Assembly: GCF_024213195.1 (NCBI RefSeq)
Contig: NZ_JANAVF010000001.1
Location: 186,001-250,000 of the forward strand
Direction of reading: 5' to 3'
From: Streptomyces sp. TBY4
GTDB taxonomy: Bacteria > Actinomycetota > Actinomycetes > Streptomycetales > Streptomycetaceae
Length of the DNA stretch: 64,000 nt
In this document: in pieces, positions 24,607 through 31,755 of the stretch
How positions within the stretch are numbered: the first letter of the stretch is position 1
How the letters are laid out: each line of letters starts with the position of its first letter
The notes under the pieces: model-generated
What the model was told of the DNA's origin: nothing
The model's input: the letters and a program-made list of their open reading frames with translations, nothing else
Databases searched by the model: none
Program-made: the position numbers and the translations under genes

Positions 24607-25080
24607 ATGCTGAAGCCCACCAGGACCATCCTCGCTCTCACCGCCGGAAACCTGGTGCTCGGCCTGGTCGGGGCGGGCACGGCCGTCGCGGCCGGCCACC
24701 CGGTGTCCGACGACCCCGGCCGGGCGGCGATCGCCCCCGCCGACGGGGACGGCTTCGGCCGCGACGACTACGACGGGTACGCCCGCGGCGTCGTCGTCTC
24801 GAAGGGCTCGCTGGCCGTCCGCAGCAGGCCGACCACCCACTCCCAGAAGGTGGGCCGGGTGTACCCGCACGAGAAGCTCGCCATCGCGTGCAAGGAGCGC
24901 GGGGAGCGGGTCGACGGGAACAACATCTGGTACCTGCTCGAGGAGCGGGACCGGAAGGACTTCCGAGACGAGGACCGCAAGGGCGCGATGAACTCGAAGG
25001 CCGGCAAGTACGACGACGACAGCTGGGTCTCGGCCCGCTACGTCAAGAACCTCGGCAAGGTCGAGTACTGCCGCTCGTAG
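24607..25080 (+). CDS. secreted SH3-like domain protein
   Basis: The 157-residue protein has a signal peptide (ILALTAGNLVLGLVGAGTAVA) and a bacterial SH3-like domain from about residue 60. There VVVSKGSLAVRSRPTTHSQKVGRVYPHEKLAIACK is the usual SH3_3 start, and WVSARYVKNLGKVEYC is the end. Such domains bind peptidoglycan or proteins at the cell surface. Two Cys residues (in the IACK and EYC motifs) could form a disulfide. A GAGGAG site precedes ATG 24607. It stands alone and converges on the RNA-repair operon. Confidence 0.85.
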   Translation: MLKPTRTILALTAGNLVLGLVGAGTAVAAGHPVSDDPGRAAIAPADGDGFGRDDYDGYARGVVVSKGSLAVRSRPTTHSQKVGRVYPHEKLAIACKERGERVDGNNIWYLLEERDRKDFRDEDRKGAMNSKAGKYDDDSWVSARYVKNLGKVEYCRS

Positions 25081-25089
25081 CCGCTCCCG

Positions 25090-25111
25090 GCCGCCCCGGC
25101 TCCTGGGCGGC
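25090..25111. terminator. hairpin between SH3 gene and NYN gene
   Basis: GCCGCCC and GGGCGGC form a 7-bp stem with an 8-nt loop just after the SH3-like gene stop at 25080. It sits between convergent genes and fits a terminator for the rightward gene. Confidence 0.4.
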
Positions 25112-25128
25112 TCCCCCGCATCCCCTGC

Positions 25129-25497
25129 CTACGCATCCGGGCGTACGGTGCGCGGTCCCACGCACCGCGCACCGTACGCCCGTACCCGTTCGCGCAGTTC
25201 CCGGTCCGCCGTGACCACCACGCATCCCCCGTCCCCGCGCTCCGCGCAGGCGGCGGCCGCCAGCTCCACGATCCGGTCGTCGCCGCTGCCCGGCGCCTCG
25301 TCCACCCGTACGCCGGGCACCGAGGCGACGCCCCGGGCCGCGCCTTCGACGACGAGGACGATCTCCTCGCCCCGGTCGCGCAGCGCCAGCCGGTCGCGGA
25401 GCCGCTCGGCGGCGCCGCGCCGGTCCCGCCACCAGCCGTCCGGGACGGACCCGACCACGTTGGCACCGTCCACGATCAGCAGGTTCGACTCGTCCAC
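25129..25497 (-). CDS. NYN/PIN-like putative ribonuclease
   Basis: The 122-residue protein starts at GTG 25497. It opens LLIVDGANVVGSVPDGWW, the YacP/NYN signature with the first acidic residue (Asp) of a PIN-like metal site. RVDEAPGSGDDRIVELA then carries the middle Asp pair, and VVTADRELRERVRAYG the third. NYN proteins are RNA endonucleases acting on tRNA, rRNA or mRNA, which fits its place as the last gene of a run with an RNA ligase, a polynucleotide kinase-phosphatase and another kinase. The gap to the kinase gene is 24 bp. A 16-bp perfect hairpin is embedded in its final codons. Confidence 0.85.
   Translation of the reverse strand: MDESNLLIVDGANVVGSVPDGWWRDRRGAAERLRDRLALRDRGEEIVLVVEGAARGVASVPGVRVDEAPGSGDDRIVELAAAACAERGDGGCVVVTADRELRERVRAYGARCVGPRTVRPDA
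25141..25179. repeat. 16-bp perfect inverted repeat inside the NYN gene end
   Basis: GCGTACGGTGCGCGGT (25141-25156) and its exact reverse complement (25164-25179) flank a 7-nt loop. It lies within the last 17 codons of the NYN gene and could act as a terminator or 3'-end stabiliser for the RNA-repair operon. Confidence 0.7.
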
Positions 25498-25521
25498 CTC
25501 CCCAGTATGGCGAGCCGGCCG

Positions 25522-26001
25522 TCAGGTCTGGGCCAGGGGCGCGTCGAACAGGTCGAGCTCCGCCCGCGTCGGCGGCTCGAACTGCTCCTGGCAGCTCCTC
25601 AGGAGCTCGGCCGTCAGCACGACCGATCCCGGCTCGTCGTTGCGCAGGGCGATCCGCCGCTCCAGTTCCTCCATCGGCACCTGGAGGTAGCGCAGTTCGA
25701 CGGCGGCGCCCGCCGCGCGGGCCAGGAGCCGCTTCTCGTCGCGCTCCGCCCGCTCCCAGAATCCGTTCTCCAGGATCACGACGGCTCCGGAGGCCAACAG
25801 CGCCTGGGCGTGCTGCCAGAGACACCGCTCGACCCGTTCCCTGGCCGCGCCGTCGAAGAGGTCGAAGCCCATCCCGGCAAGCCATTCGTCCGGACACAGG
25901 CGCACGGCGGACAGCTCCCGAACCAGCCTCTTGGCCACCGTGGTCTTGCCGGCACCCGGCAGCCCGCACAGCAGCACCAGCCTCGGCGCTCGATCGGCCA
26001 T
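25522..26001 (-). CDS. P-loop kinase (AAA_33, zeta-toxin/chloramphenicol-kinase-like)
   Basis: The 159-residue protein has a Walker A motif GLPGAGKTTVAKRL at residues 13-26 and a DEWLAGMG region typical of AAA_33 kinases. An Arg-rich lid is seen in ERAERDEKRLLARA. These small kinases phosphorylate nucleosides, sugars, antibiotics or RNA ends. Its position 51 bp downstream of the Pnkp-type gene and 24 bp upstream of the NYN gene makes an RNA-end or nucleotide substrate attractive. The fold alone does not prove this, and no antitoxin-like gene is adjacent. It ends with a short acidic C-terminal tail (RAELDLFDAPLAQT). Confidence 0.82.
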   Translation of the reverse strand: MADRAPRLVLLCGLPGAGKTTVAKRLVRELSAVRLCPDEWLAGMGFDLFDGAARERVERCLWQHAQALLASGAVVILENGFWERAERDEKRLLARAAGAAVELRYLQVPMEELERRIALRNDEPGSVVLTAELLRSCQEQFEPPTRAELDLFDAPLAQT

Positions 26002-26052
26002 GCCCGCCTCCTCCGCCTTCTCCTCGCTTCGAAGAACGCCCCGTAAGTCGCC

Positions 26053-27036
26053 CTAGAAATCGCCGTAGTTGACCTGCCAGGTCGCCAGCCCCATCCGGCG
26101 CCAGATGGCCACGACGCGGTCGCGGTCGTCCAGGGAGACCCGGACCGCGTAGCGGTGGCGTACGTGCGCGTTGAACAGCTCCGCCTTGACGATGTCGTCG
26201 CGGCGCGTGTCGCCCGCAGCCCGCATCCACAGCTCGTCGTACGGGACTTCGTGCTCCCGCAGCCAGGCCTCGGTCGGCTCCCGGTGCTCCTCGCCCCGCC
26301 CGGACAGCAGCACGACCGTGTCGCCGTCGGCCCGCCGGAAGGAGTCCAGCGCGTCGCGCACCGGCGCGTTCAGCGTGTCGAGGCCGCAGCGCGAGAAGTC
26401 GTACGGATTGCGGTCCCCGGTCATCGCGAGCGTGCCGTCGATGTCGCACATTACGGCCGTGGGCAGCGCCGGGTCCGGGACGTACGGGGACACGTCCGGC
26501 TGGTCGTTGAGCCAGTCCGCGGTCAGCCGCCAGCCGCCCTTCCTGGCCTTCGCGTGCTTGTCCGCGAGTATCCGGATGATCTCCTCGCCGACCTGCCGCT
26601 CGCGCGCGCCGTCGCGCCGCAGGCACTCCTCCACGGGCACGTCGGTGAAATCGTGCACCACGAAGGTGGCCCGGCCCGCGACGGCCGCCTTCAGCCGCTT
26701 GGGGATGTACGAGGTCAGATGGGTGTTGTCGACGACCACGTCGAAGCCGCCCTCGACGGCCGCGCTGACCGCCGCGTCCTGGATGTCCAGCACGGTCTGC
26801 TCGTGCTTGTACGAGCGCCCGCGCTCCGGGTCCGGCACGTCGAGCATGGCCCGCAGGTCGTCGAGGTTGACGCGGCGCATCCGGCCGCCGGACTCCGCCT
26901 GGAGGGCGCGCGCGGCGGTGGTCTTCCCGGAGGCGGGCAGACCCGTCATGACGTGGACCACCGGCAGCGCGGGGGTCCCGGTTTCGGGTGCTGCCGCTTC
27001 GACTACTGCTTCGGCTTCGGCTACTGCTTCGGACAC
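26053..27036 (-). CDS. T4 Pnkp-type polynucleotide 5'-kinase/3'-phosphatase
   Basis: The 327-residue protein has the two domains of phage T4 polynucleotide kinase-phosphatase in the same order. Residues about 25-175 hold the P-loop kinase (MTGLPASGKTTAARAL, then LDDLRAMLD and the VVVDNTHLT strand). Residues about 185-327 hold a HAD phosphatase with the DxDGT motif as CDIDGTLAM and a later LSGRGEEHREPTEAWL. T4 Pnkp heals 2',3'-cyclic phosphate and 5'-OH RNA ends before ligation. It begins 4 bp after the RNA-ligase stop (GTG 27036), so the two are made together, as expected of a healing and sealing pair. The first 20 residues are a low-complexity Glu/Ala repeat. Confidence 0.92.
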   Translation of the reverse strand: MSEAVAEAEAVVEAAAPETGTPALPVVHVMTGLPASGKTTAARALQAESGGRMRRVNLDDLRAMLDVPDPERGRSYKHEQTVLDIQDAAVSAAVEGGFDVVVDNTHLTSYIPKRLKAAVAGRATFVVHDFTDVPVEECLRRDGARERQVGEEIIRILADKHAKARKGGWRLTADWLNDQPDVSPYVPDPALPTAVMCDIDGTLAMTGDRNPYDFSRCGLDTLNAPVRDALDSFRRADGDTVVLLSGRGEEHREPTEAWLREHEVPYDELWMRAAGDTRRDDIVKAELFNAHVRHRYAVRVSLDDRDRVVAIWRRMGLATWQVNYGDF

Positions 27037-27040
27037 GGGT

Positions 27041-28252
27041 TCAGTTCTCCTCGTCGTTCGTGAAGGGGTCGGACGTCTCGGGCCGCACCTGCCGCCAGGT
27101 GACCAGCTCGGTCGTCCTGCCGTCGAGCCGCTGGAACAGGGCGCCGCGGACCCCGCTGTCGCGGATCGTCGTCTTGGCGGCGCGCGCGAACGCGCCCCGG
27201 TCGCCGGCCAGGTGGGCCAGCGAGGCGTAGGCCTCGTCGATGGCGCGCTCGCGCAGCGCGGCCTCGTCCTCCAGGCGTTCGATCACCGAGCGCACCCAGT
27301 GGTCGAACTCGTCCGGCACCTGTTCCAGCAGCGCGTCGAGCGGCTTGCCGCCCGAGGCCTCGATGTCGGCGACGGTGCAGTTCAGCCCCTGGGCGAGCTG
27401 CTTGAGGGGCAGGCCGGCGAACCGCTGGATGCCGTGGCCGCGCCAGATGTCCCGCTCGGTCACTCCGGTGAGCACCTTGTGGAGACGTACGTACTCGGCG
27501 ATCTTGGCCTTGGCCCGGACGCCCGAGGCGAAGCGCAGGACGAAGCCCTCCGCGTCGGTGCCGGTCGCCGGGGCCCCGCCCGGCAGGGTGCTGGACCCGG
27601 TCAGCTCGAGCAGCTCGCCCAGCGGCATGGCGGGCCATACGGTGACCACGGAGCCGATGCCCTGCCAGTGGCCGGCGGCTTCGGAGAGCGGCACCTCGGT
27701 GCCGTCCGCTCCGTACGCGGCGAGGAGGACCAGGTCGCGGCGGTCCCCGTAGTCCACGACGATACGGTTCTGCGGGTACAGGATCTCCGCGAGGTAGGTG
27801 GTGCCGGGGACCAGCGCGGAGGTGTCCCGCGCGTCGAGGCGGCGCTGCGCCCAGACGGCCTGGGTGCTGGTGAAGGAACCCTTGGACGCGGCCCGCCACT
27901 TGCCCGCGTAGTGGAAGAGCACCCCGAGACTGCCGTCGACCTTGTCGTAGACCTCGAACGGCTCCTCCGGCAGCGCGGGCGCGTACGGCCGGCCCGACTC
28001 GTGCTCGCCGACGTTGAAGAACTTGGGCAGCGGCAGCGCGACGACCTCGCCGGTGACGTCGTCGGCGACGAGTCCGCGGCAGCGCGTGGTGACCCGGTTC
28101 CAGACCTGCTCGTACTGGGCGGTCCGGGTGTAGGTGTAGAGGGACAGCGGCAGCTCGGGGTGTGCCTTGCGGGCCACGTATCCGGCGTCGATGGCCTCGG
28201 TCAGCGCCTGCGCGGGCATCAGGTCGTGCAGAGTCAGGCGGTCCTGGCTCAT
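27041..28252 (-). CDS. T4 Rnl1-type RNA ligase
   Basis: The 403-residue protein follows the plan of T4 RNA ligase 1. The nucleotidyl-transferase Lys lies in motif I KVDGSLG at residue 104, compared with residue 99 in T4. FFNVGE lies just before it, AEILYPQNRIVVDY resembles motif III, EGFVLRF is motif IV and KAKIAEYVRLH is motif V. The C-terminal 130 residues form a helical domain like the tRNA-specificity domain of Rnl1. Rnl1 seals 3'-OH and 5'-phosphate RNA ends with ATP, classically in tRNAs cut in the anticodon loop. A GGGAGGAA site precedes ATG 28252. It is the first gene of the four-gene run. Confidence 0.92.
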   Translation of the reverse strand: MSQDRLTLHDLMPAQALTEAIDAGYVARKAHPELPLSLYTYTRTAQYEQVWNRVTTRCRGLVADDVTGEVVALPLPKFFNVGEHESGRPYAPALPEEPFEVYDKVDGSLGVLFHYAGKWRAASKGSFTSTQAVWAQRRLDARDTSALVPGTTYLAEILYPQNRIVVDYGDRRDLVLLAAYGADGTEVPLSEAAGHWQGIGSVVTVWPAMPLGELLELTGSSTLPGGAPATGTDAEGFVLRFASGVRAKAKIAEYVRLHKVLTGVTERDIWRGHGIQRFAGLPLKQLAQGLNCTVADIEASGGKPLDALLEQVPDEFDHWVRSVIERLEDEAALRERAIDEAYASLAHLAGDRGAFARAAKTTIRDSGVRGALFQRLDGRTTELVTWRQVRPETSDPFTNDEEN

Positions 28253-28324
28253 GGGGTTCCTCCCGGTTCGAGATGCCTCATTCTCGGGTGCGCCGGCCCC
28301 CCGCCGAAACCGAATATCCGCCCG

Positions 28325-29008
28325 TCAGCGCAGGTCCGCCCCGCCCAGACGGTTGATGTCGCGCGGCCGCAGGATCCTCTGGGTGTCGCTGCCGGGCCCG
28401 GCGGCGGCGACGGCGATCATGGCGCGCCCCAGGGCCCCGGTGGTGGTCACGAGGTGGGGTGCGAAGCGCCGCAGGACCGGGAAGAGCGGCGCGGTCACGG
28501 CGTACGCGGCACGGTAGAGCGGGGTCTTGGAGGGGATCCCGCGGTCCGGCTGCACGATGCCCGGCCGGAACATGTACGCCTCGAAGGGCAGCTTCAGGAG
28601 GTCGTTCTCCGTCTTCCCCTTGACCCGGGCCCACATGGAGCGGCCGTTCTCGGTGCTGTCGGTGCCCTCGCCGGACACGTAGGCGAAGGTCAGCCGCGGG
28701 TTGGCGGCGGCGAGGGGGCGGGCTGCGGCGAGCGTCAGGTCGTAGGTGATCCGCCGGTACTCCTCCTCCTTCATGCGGAAGGAGGAGACACCGAGGCAGA
28801 AGAAGCACGCGTCGTACGAGGCCAGGTCCGGCCCGGGCACGGACAGGTCGGTCGGATCGGCCCGGACGAGCTCGCGCAGCTTGGGATGGGTGACGGCGAG
28901 GGGGCTGCGCCCGACGGCGAGCACGCTCTCGACGGACTCGTCGCGCAGGCACTCGCGCAGCACGCCCCGGCCGATCATTCCGGACGCACCGAAGAGGATG
29001 ACGTTCAC
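28325..29008 (-). CDS. NAD(P)-binding epimerase/HTATIP2-like oxidoreductase
   Basis: The 227-residue protein is a short Rossmann-fold member. It starts MNVILFGASGMIGRGVLREC with the GxSGxxG dinucleotide site, and has CFFCLGVSSFRMKEEEYRRITYDLT and AYVSGEGTDS in the middle. The pattern resembles the atypical SDR group of HTATIP2/TIP30 and NAD-dependent epimerase-like proteins. The canonical YxxxK catalytic pair is not evident, so it may act as a sensor or a quinone-type reductase. It lies 72 bp downstream-adjacent to the RNA ligase start on the same strand, but with an independent feel (no overlap). Confidence 0.82.
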   Translation of the reverse strand: MNVILFGASGMIGRGVLRECLRDESVESVLAVGRSPLAVTHPKLRELVRADPTDLSVPGPDLASYDACFFCLGVSSFRMKEEEYRRITYDLTLAAARPLAAANPRLTFAYVSGEGTDSTENGRSMWARVKGKTENDLLKLPFEAYMFRPGIVQPDRGIPSKTPLYRAAYAVTAPLFPVLRRFAPHLVTTTGALGRAMIAVAAAGPGSDTQRILRPRDINRLGGADLR

Positions 29009-29016
29009 GGGGCCAG

Positions 29017-29079
29017 CCTAGGCCGTCTCTTCCGGATCTTGCCGGTCAGGCCCGCGTCGTCCGGAAGAGACGGCCTAGG
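29017..29079. repeat. 20-bp perfect inverted repeat between VOC and epimerase genes
   Basis: Arms at 29017-29036 and 29060-29079 (CCTAGGCCGTCTCTTCCGGA and its exact reverse complement) are separated by 23 nt. Each arm starts with an AvrII-type CCTAGG and ends with TCCGGA. It lies after the VOC gene stop at 29092 and before the epimerase start at 29008 on the leftward strand. A terminator or a regulatory cruciform is likely. Confidence 0.85.
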
Positions 29080-29091
29080 TCCGAGCGCTCC

Positions 29092-29526
29092 TCAAGGGGA
29101 GACGCACAGCTCGTTTCCCTCGGGGTCGGCGAGGGTGGTCCAGGTGAAGGGGCCCTGGCTGCCTTCGTGCAGGTGCTCGGCCCCCTTGGCGAGGAGCCGC
29201 TCGACCAGGGCCCGCGGGTCGTCCCCGCCGGTGCGGACGTCGAGGTGGACGCGGTTCTTGACGGTCTTGGGCCCTTCGACGAACTGGAAGAGGACGCGGG
29301 GCGCCCGTTCCAGACCCTCAGGGTGACGGATCCCCTGACCCGCCTTCCAGACGAGGACACCCCGGTGCGTGGTGGTGTCCTCCTCGGTCGCCCGGCCGGC
29401 GGCGATCATCTCGCGGATGAACTCCTCGTCACTGGGCTCTACTTCCCACCCGAGGGCCTCGGCCCACCAGTCGGCGAGGGCGTGCGGCGCGGCGGAGTCC
29501 ACGGTGACCTGAAACGTATATGCCAT
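29092..29526 (-). CDS. VOC-family (glyoxalase-like) protein
   Basis: The 144-residue protein starts MAYTFQVTVDSAAPHALADWWAEALGW, the usual beginning of the glyoxalase/bleomycin-resistance/dioxygenase (VOC) fold, and ends WTTLADPEGNELCVSP, its signature end. Members include lactoylglutathione lyase-like enzymes and antibiotic-binding proteins, and the activity is not defined here. HLDVRTGG supplies a possible metal ligand. It is a single gene, divergent from the YoaK-type membrane protein, and its 3' side is closed by the 20-bp inverted repeat. Confidence 0.87.
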   Translation of the reverse strand: MAYTFQVTVDSAAPHALADWWAEALGWEVEPSDEEFIREMIAAGRATEEDTTTHRGVLVWKAGQGIRHPEGLERAPRVLFQFVEGPKTVKNRVHLDVRTGGDDPRALVERLLAKGAEHLHEGSQGPFTWTTLADPEGNELCVSP

Positions 29527-29743
29527 TCGGTGACCCTAACCACGCCACCCCCGGCTCCCCCGAACGAATCGCCGACGAATCCGGGTTCGCCCGCATCCCC
29601 GGCAGGCCTCCCGCCGACGCGGGTCGATGCCGCTCGGGTGGGTGGGGCGGCGCTAGCCTTCCCGGGGCGGAGCCCCGCCCTTCCTGCGGGGTGCGCGAGT
29701 CACTCCGCAGCCGGCCCGCCCGTGCGACGACCGGAGGGACGCC

Positions 29744-30463
29744 TTGACCCCGACCCCCGCCCCACCGCCGCGACGCGGGATCCTGCGCCCGCTGGCCGCG
29801 CGGCTGTTCCCTCCGGAGGCCGCCGGCGCGGAGTCTCCCCACGGGGTGCTGCCGCCGCTGCTGATCGTCCTCACCTTCGTGAGCGGTGTGGTCGACGCGG
29901 TGAGCTACCTGGGCCTCGGCCACGTCTTCGTGGCCAACATGACGGGCAACGTCGTCTTCCTCGGCTTCGCCATCGCCGGGGACCGGTCCCTGTCCGCCCC
30001 CGACTCCCTGCTCGCCGTCGGCGCCTTCCTGGCCGGGGCGGCTGCCGCCGGGCGGCTGCGGCGGAGCACCGGGGCGGCCAGGATGTTCGCGCCGCTGGTG
30101 GCGGTGCAAACCGTCCTGGTGGGCGGGGCGCTGGCCCTGACCGCGCTCGGAGCCGGGCCTCCCGGAGTCATCGCCCTGCTCGCCCTCGGCATGGGCCTGC
30201 AGAACGCCGTCGTGCACCGGCTCGCCCTCCCCGACCTCACCACCACCGTCGTCACCAGGGCCCTGACCGGACTGGCGGCCGATCCGTGGGGGCCCGGTCC
30301 GCTGCGTCGCCTCGTGACGGTCGTGGCCCTGCTGCTCGGAGCCCTCGCAGGCGGTCTCCTGACGCTTCGCCACGGTCCGGCGTGGGCACTGGCCCTGGCC
30401 GTGGCGCTCTTGGGGTGCGTGACCCTTTCCGCGTCGAGGGCGGCCGCCGGGCCGCACCCGTAG
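29744..30463 (+). CDS. DUF1275 (YoaK-like) membrane protein
   Basis: The protein starts at TTG 29744, justified by GGAGGG 6 nt upstream, and is 239 residues long. Six hydrophobic helices carry the DUF1275 hallmarks: FVSGVVDAVSYLGLGHVFVANMTGNVVFLGF near residue 45, then GLQNAVVHRLALPDLTTTVVTRALTGLA near residue 150. The function of the family is unknown, although an inner-membrane transport role has been proposed. It converges on the TDT-type gene, ending 30 bp before that gene's stop. The 217-bp upstream region holds a small GC hairpin at 29663-29677 and no clear promoter. Confidence 0.88.
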   Translation: MTPTPAPPPRRGILRPLAARLFPPEAAGAESPHGVLPPLLIVLTFVSGVVDAVSYLGLGHVFVANMTGNVVFLGFAIAGDRSLSAPDSLLAVGAFLAGAAAAGRLRRSTGAARMFAPLVAVQTVLVGGALALTALGAGPPGVIALLALGMGLQNAVVHRLALPDLTTTVVTRALTGLAADPWGPGPLRRLVTVVALLLGALAGGLLTLRHGPAWALALAVALLGCVTLSASRAAAGPHP

Positions 30464-30493
30464 CAGCCGCATCGGCTCGGCGGATCCGCCCGC

Positions 30494-31546
30494 TCACTTC
30501 CGCGGACGGCCCCGCTCACGCCGCTCCGCAACGAAGGCCGCGAACGTCAGCACCGCCGCCCCGACCGCCACCCAGAGCAGCACCGCGCCGAGGGGCCGCA
30601 GCCATCCCACCCCCGTCGGGGCGGCGGCCGAAAGGCAGGCCGTCGCCGTCATGCCGAGCGGGAAGACGCTCGCCCAGCGCCGGACGTCGTAGCGGGGCCG
30701 CGGCCGGACCGCTTCGGCCGCGAGGAGCACGGCGTACCAGGCCAGGGAGACGCCGAGGGCGGCCAGGGTGACGGTACGCAGCCCCGTGTGCGCCCATCCC
30801 GTCCACAGCGGTGACGCCGTGAGCCCGGATCCGGCGAGGGCGGTGATGGACAGCGCCCCGCCCGCCACCCAGTGGTCGCCCGCACCCGAGACCACCTGCC
30901 GGAAGTCGAAGCGCACGAGCGCCTCGACGTAGAGCACCAGTCCCAGGCAGAAGGCGGCCAGTGCGGCCCGGCCGAGCCAGTCGTGGCCGGTGGGGGCGGC
31001 CAGGGTGGCCGCCAGGACGGCGAGACCCTGGGTGGCCACGCAGACGAGGAAGGCCGCCCCGGGCATCCGGTACCCCCAGTGCCGCAGTACGGCGACCAGC
31101 AGCCCCGGCCAGAGCGCGGCGGCCAGCGCCAGCAGCCCGAGGGCCACGGACTGCCATCCCAGGAGGGAGAGCCGCGTGCCGAGCACGGTCGTGGCGGCCA
31201 CCGCGGTGAGGGCCGCCGGGGTGTCGGCCTCCGCACGGAACCGCCGGCGGTCGCCCAGGAGCCGGGCGGCGAAGTCGGCGGCGAGTACGAGCCACAGCGC
31301 GGCGGCGAGGGCCAGCGCGGCGATCGACAGCGCGTCCCGGCCGATCAGGTGCAGCCCGGCCGAGATGATCCCGGCCGCCATGACGGCGGCGCCGGCGGCC
31401 GGCGACAGCTCGGCCCACCACCGGGCACCCGGATTGACTCGCACCCCGCCAAGGGACACCACGGCGCCGGGTCCGGGCGGTGCGACGCGCCATCGGTGCG
31501 GGGGTGATGACCCTTCCGGGCGCGAGGGAGAGCCTTGTTCGACCAT
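30494..31546 (-). CDS. TDT/TehA-like (SLAC1 fold) membrane transporter
   Basis: The 350-residue protein has about ten membrane helices. LSPAAGAAVMAAGIISAGLHLIG near residue 48 and WASVFPLGMTATAC near residue 295 are divergent forms of the helix signatures of the tellurite-resistance/dicarboxylate transporter (TehA, SLAC1) family, whose members are anion channels or C4-dicarboxylate exporters. The ATG at 31546 lies in an AT-rich promoter-like region but lacks a ribosome site. A GTG about 29 codons inside (VSLGGVRVNPG) is a possible alternative. It diverges from the urea-transporter operon, so the two share a 209-bp control region. Confidence 0.7.
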   Translation of the reverse strand: MVEQGSPSRPEGSSPPHRWRVAPPGPGAVVSLGGVRVNPGARWWAELSPAAGAAVMAAGIISAGLHLIGRDALSIAALALAAALWLVLAADFAARLLGDRRRFRAEADTPAALTAVAATTVLGTRLSLLGWQSVALGLLALAAALWPGLLVAVLRHWGYRMPGAAFLVCVATQGLAVLAATLAAPTGHDWLGRAALAAFCLGLVLYVEALVRFDFRQVVSGAGDHWVAGGALSITALAGSGLTASPLWTGWAHTGLRTVTLAALGVSLAWYAVLLAAEAVRPRPRYDVRRWASVFPLGMTATACLSAAAPTGVGWLRPLGAVLLWVAVGAAVLTFAAFVAERRERGRPRK

Positions 31547-31712
31547 CGGGTTTTTGGTTCAGATATTCCGATCCTATTTCCGTCCGGCGGAATGGAAATG
31601 ACGAGCACATTTACAACAATCGGGCCGCGTCCGCCCACATACCCGACACGCCCATCTCCGGTCAGAATTAATTGGGTTCCCCGGTACTGTCGTCAACGCA
31701 CCGCCGATTCAC

Positions 31713-31738
31713 GGGCCTTTAAGGGCCCTCTTCTTTTT
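31713..31738 (+). promoter_or_regulatory. hairpin plus T-rich tract in leader of the urea operon
   Basis: GGGCC-TTTAAG-GGCCC (31713-31728) followed directly by TCTTCTTTTT (31729-31738) has the shape of an intrinsic terminator. It lies just 17 bp before the ATG of the urea transporter and next to its AGGAG site. It could act as an attenuator or as a terminator for transcripts entering from upstream. Confidence 0.4.
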
Positions 31739-31755
31739 GTCCAGGAGAGAATGCA

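Noticed and set aside
25522..26001. Zeta-type toxin of a toxin-antitoxin pair
   Set aside because: No small antitoxin gene is adjacent and the gene is embedded with RNA-repair genes.
31547..31755. A GlnR box (GTNAC-N6-GAAAC) before the urea operon
   Set aside because: Expected from biology but no clean match was found by eye; a motif scan would be decisive.
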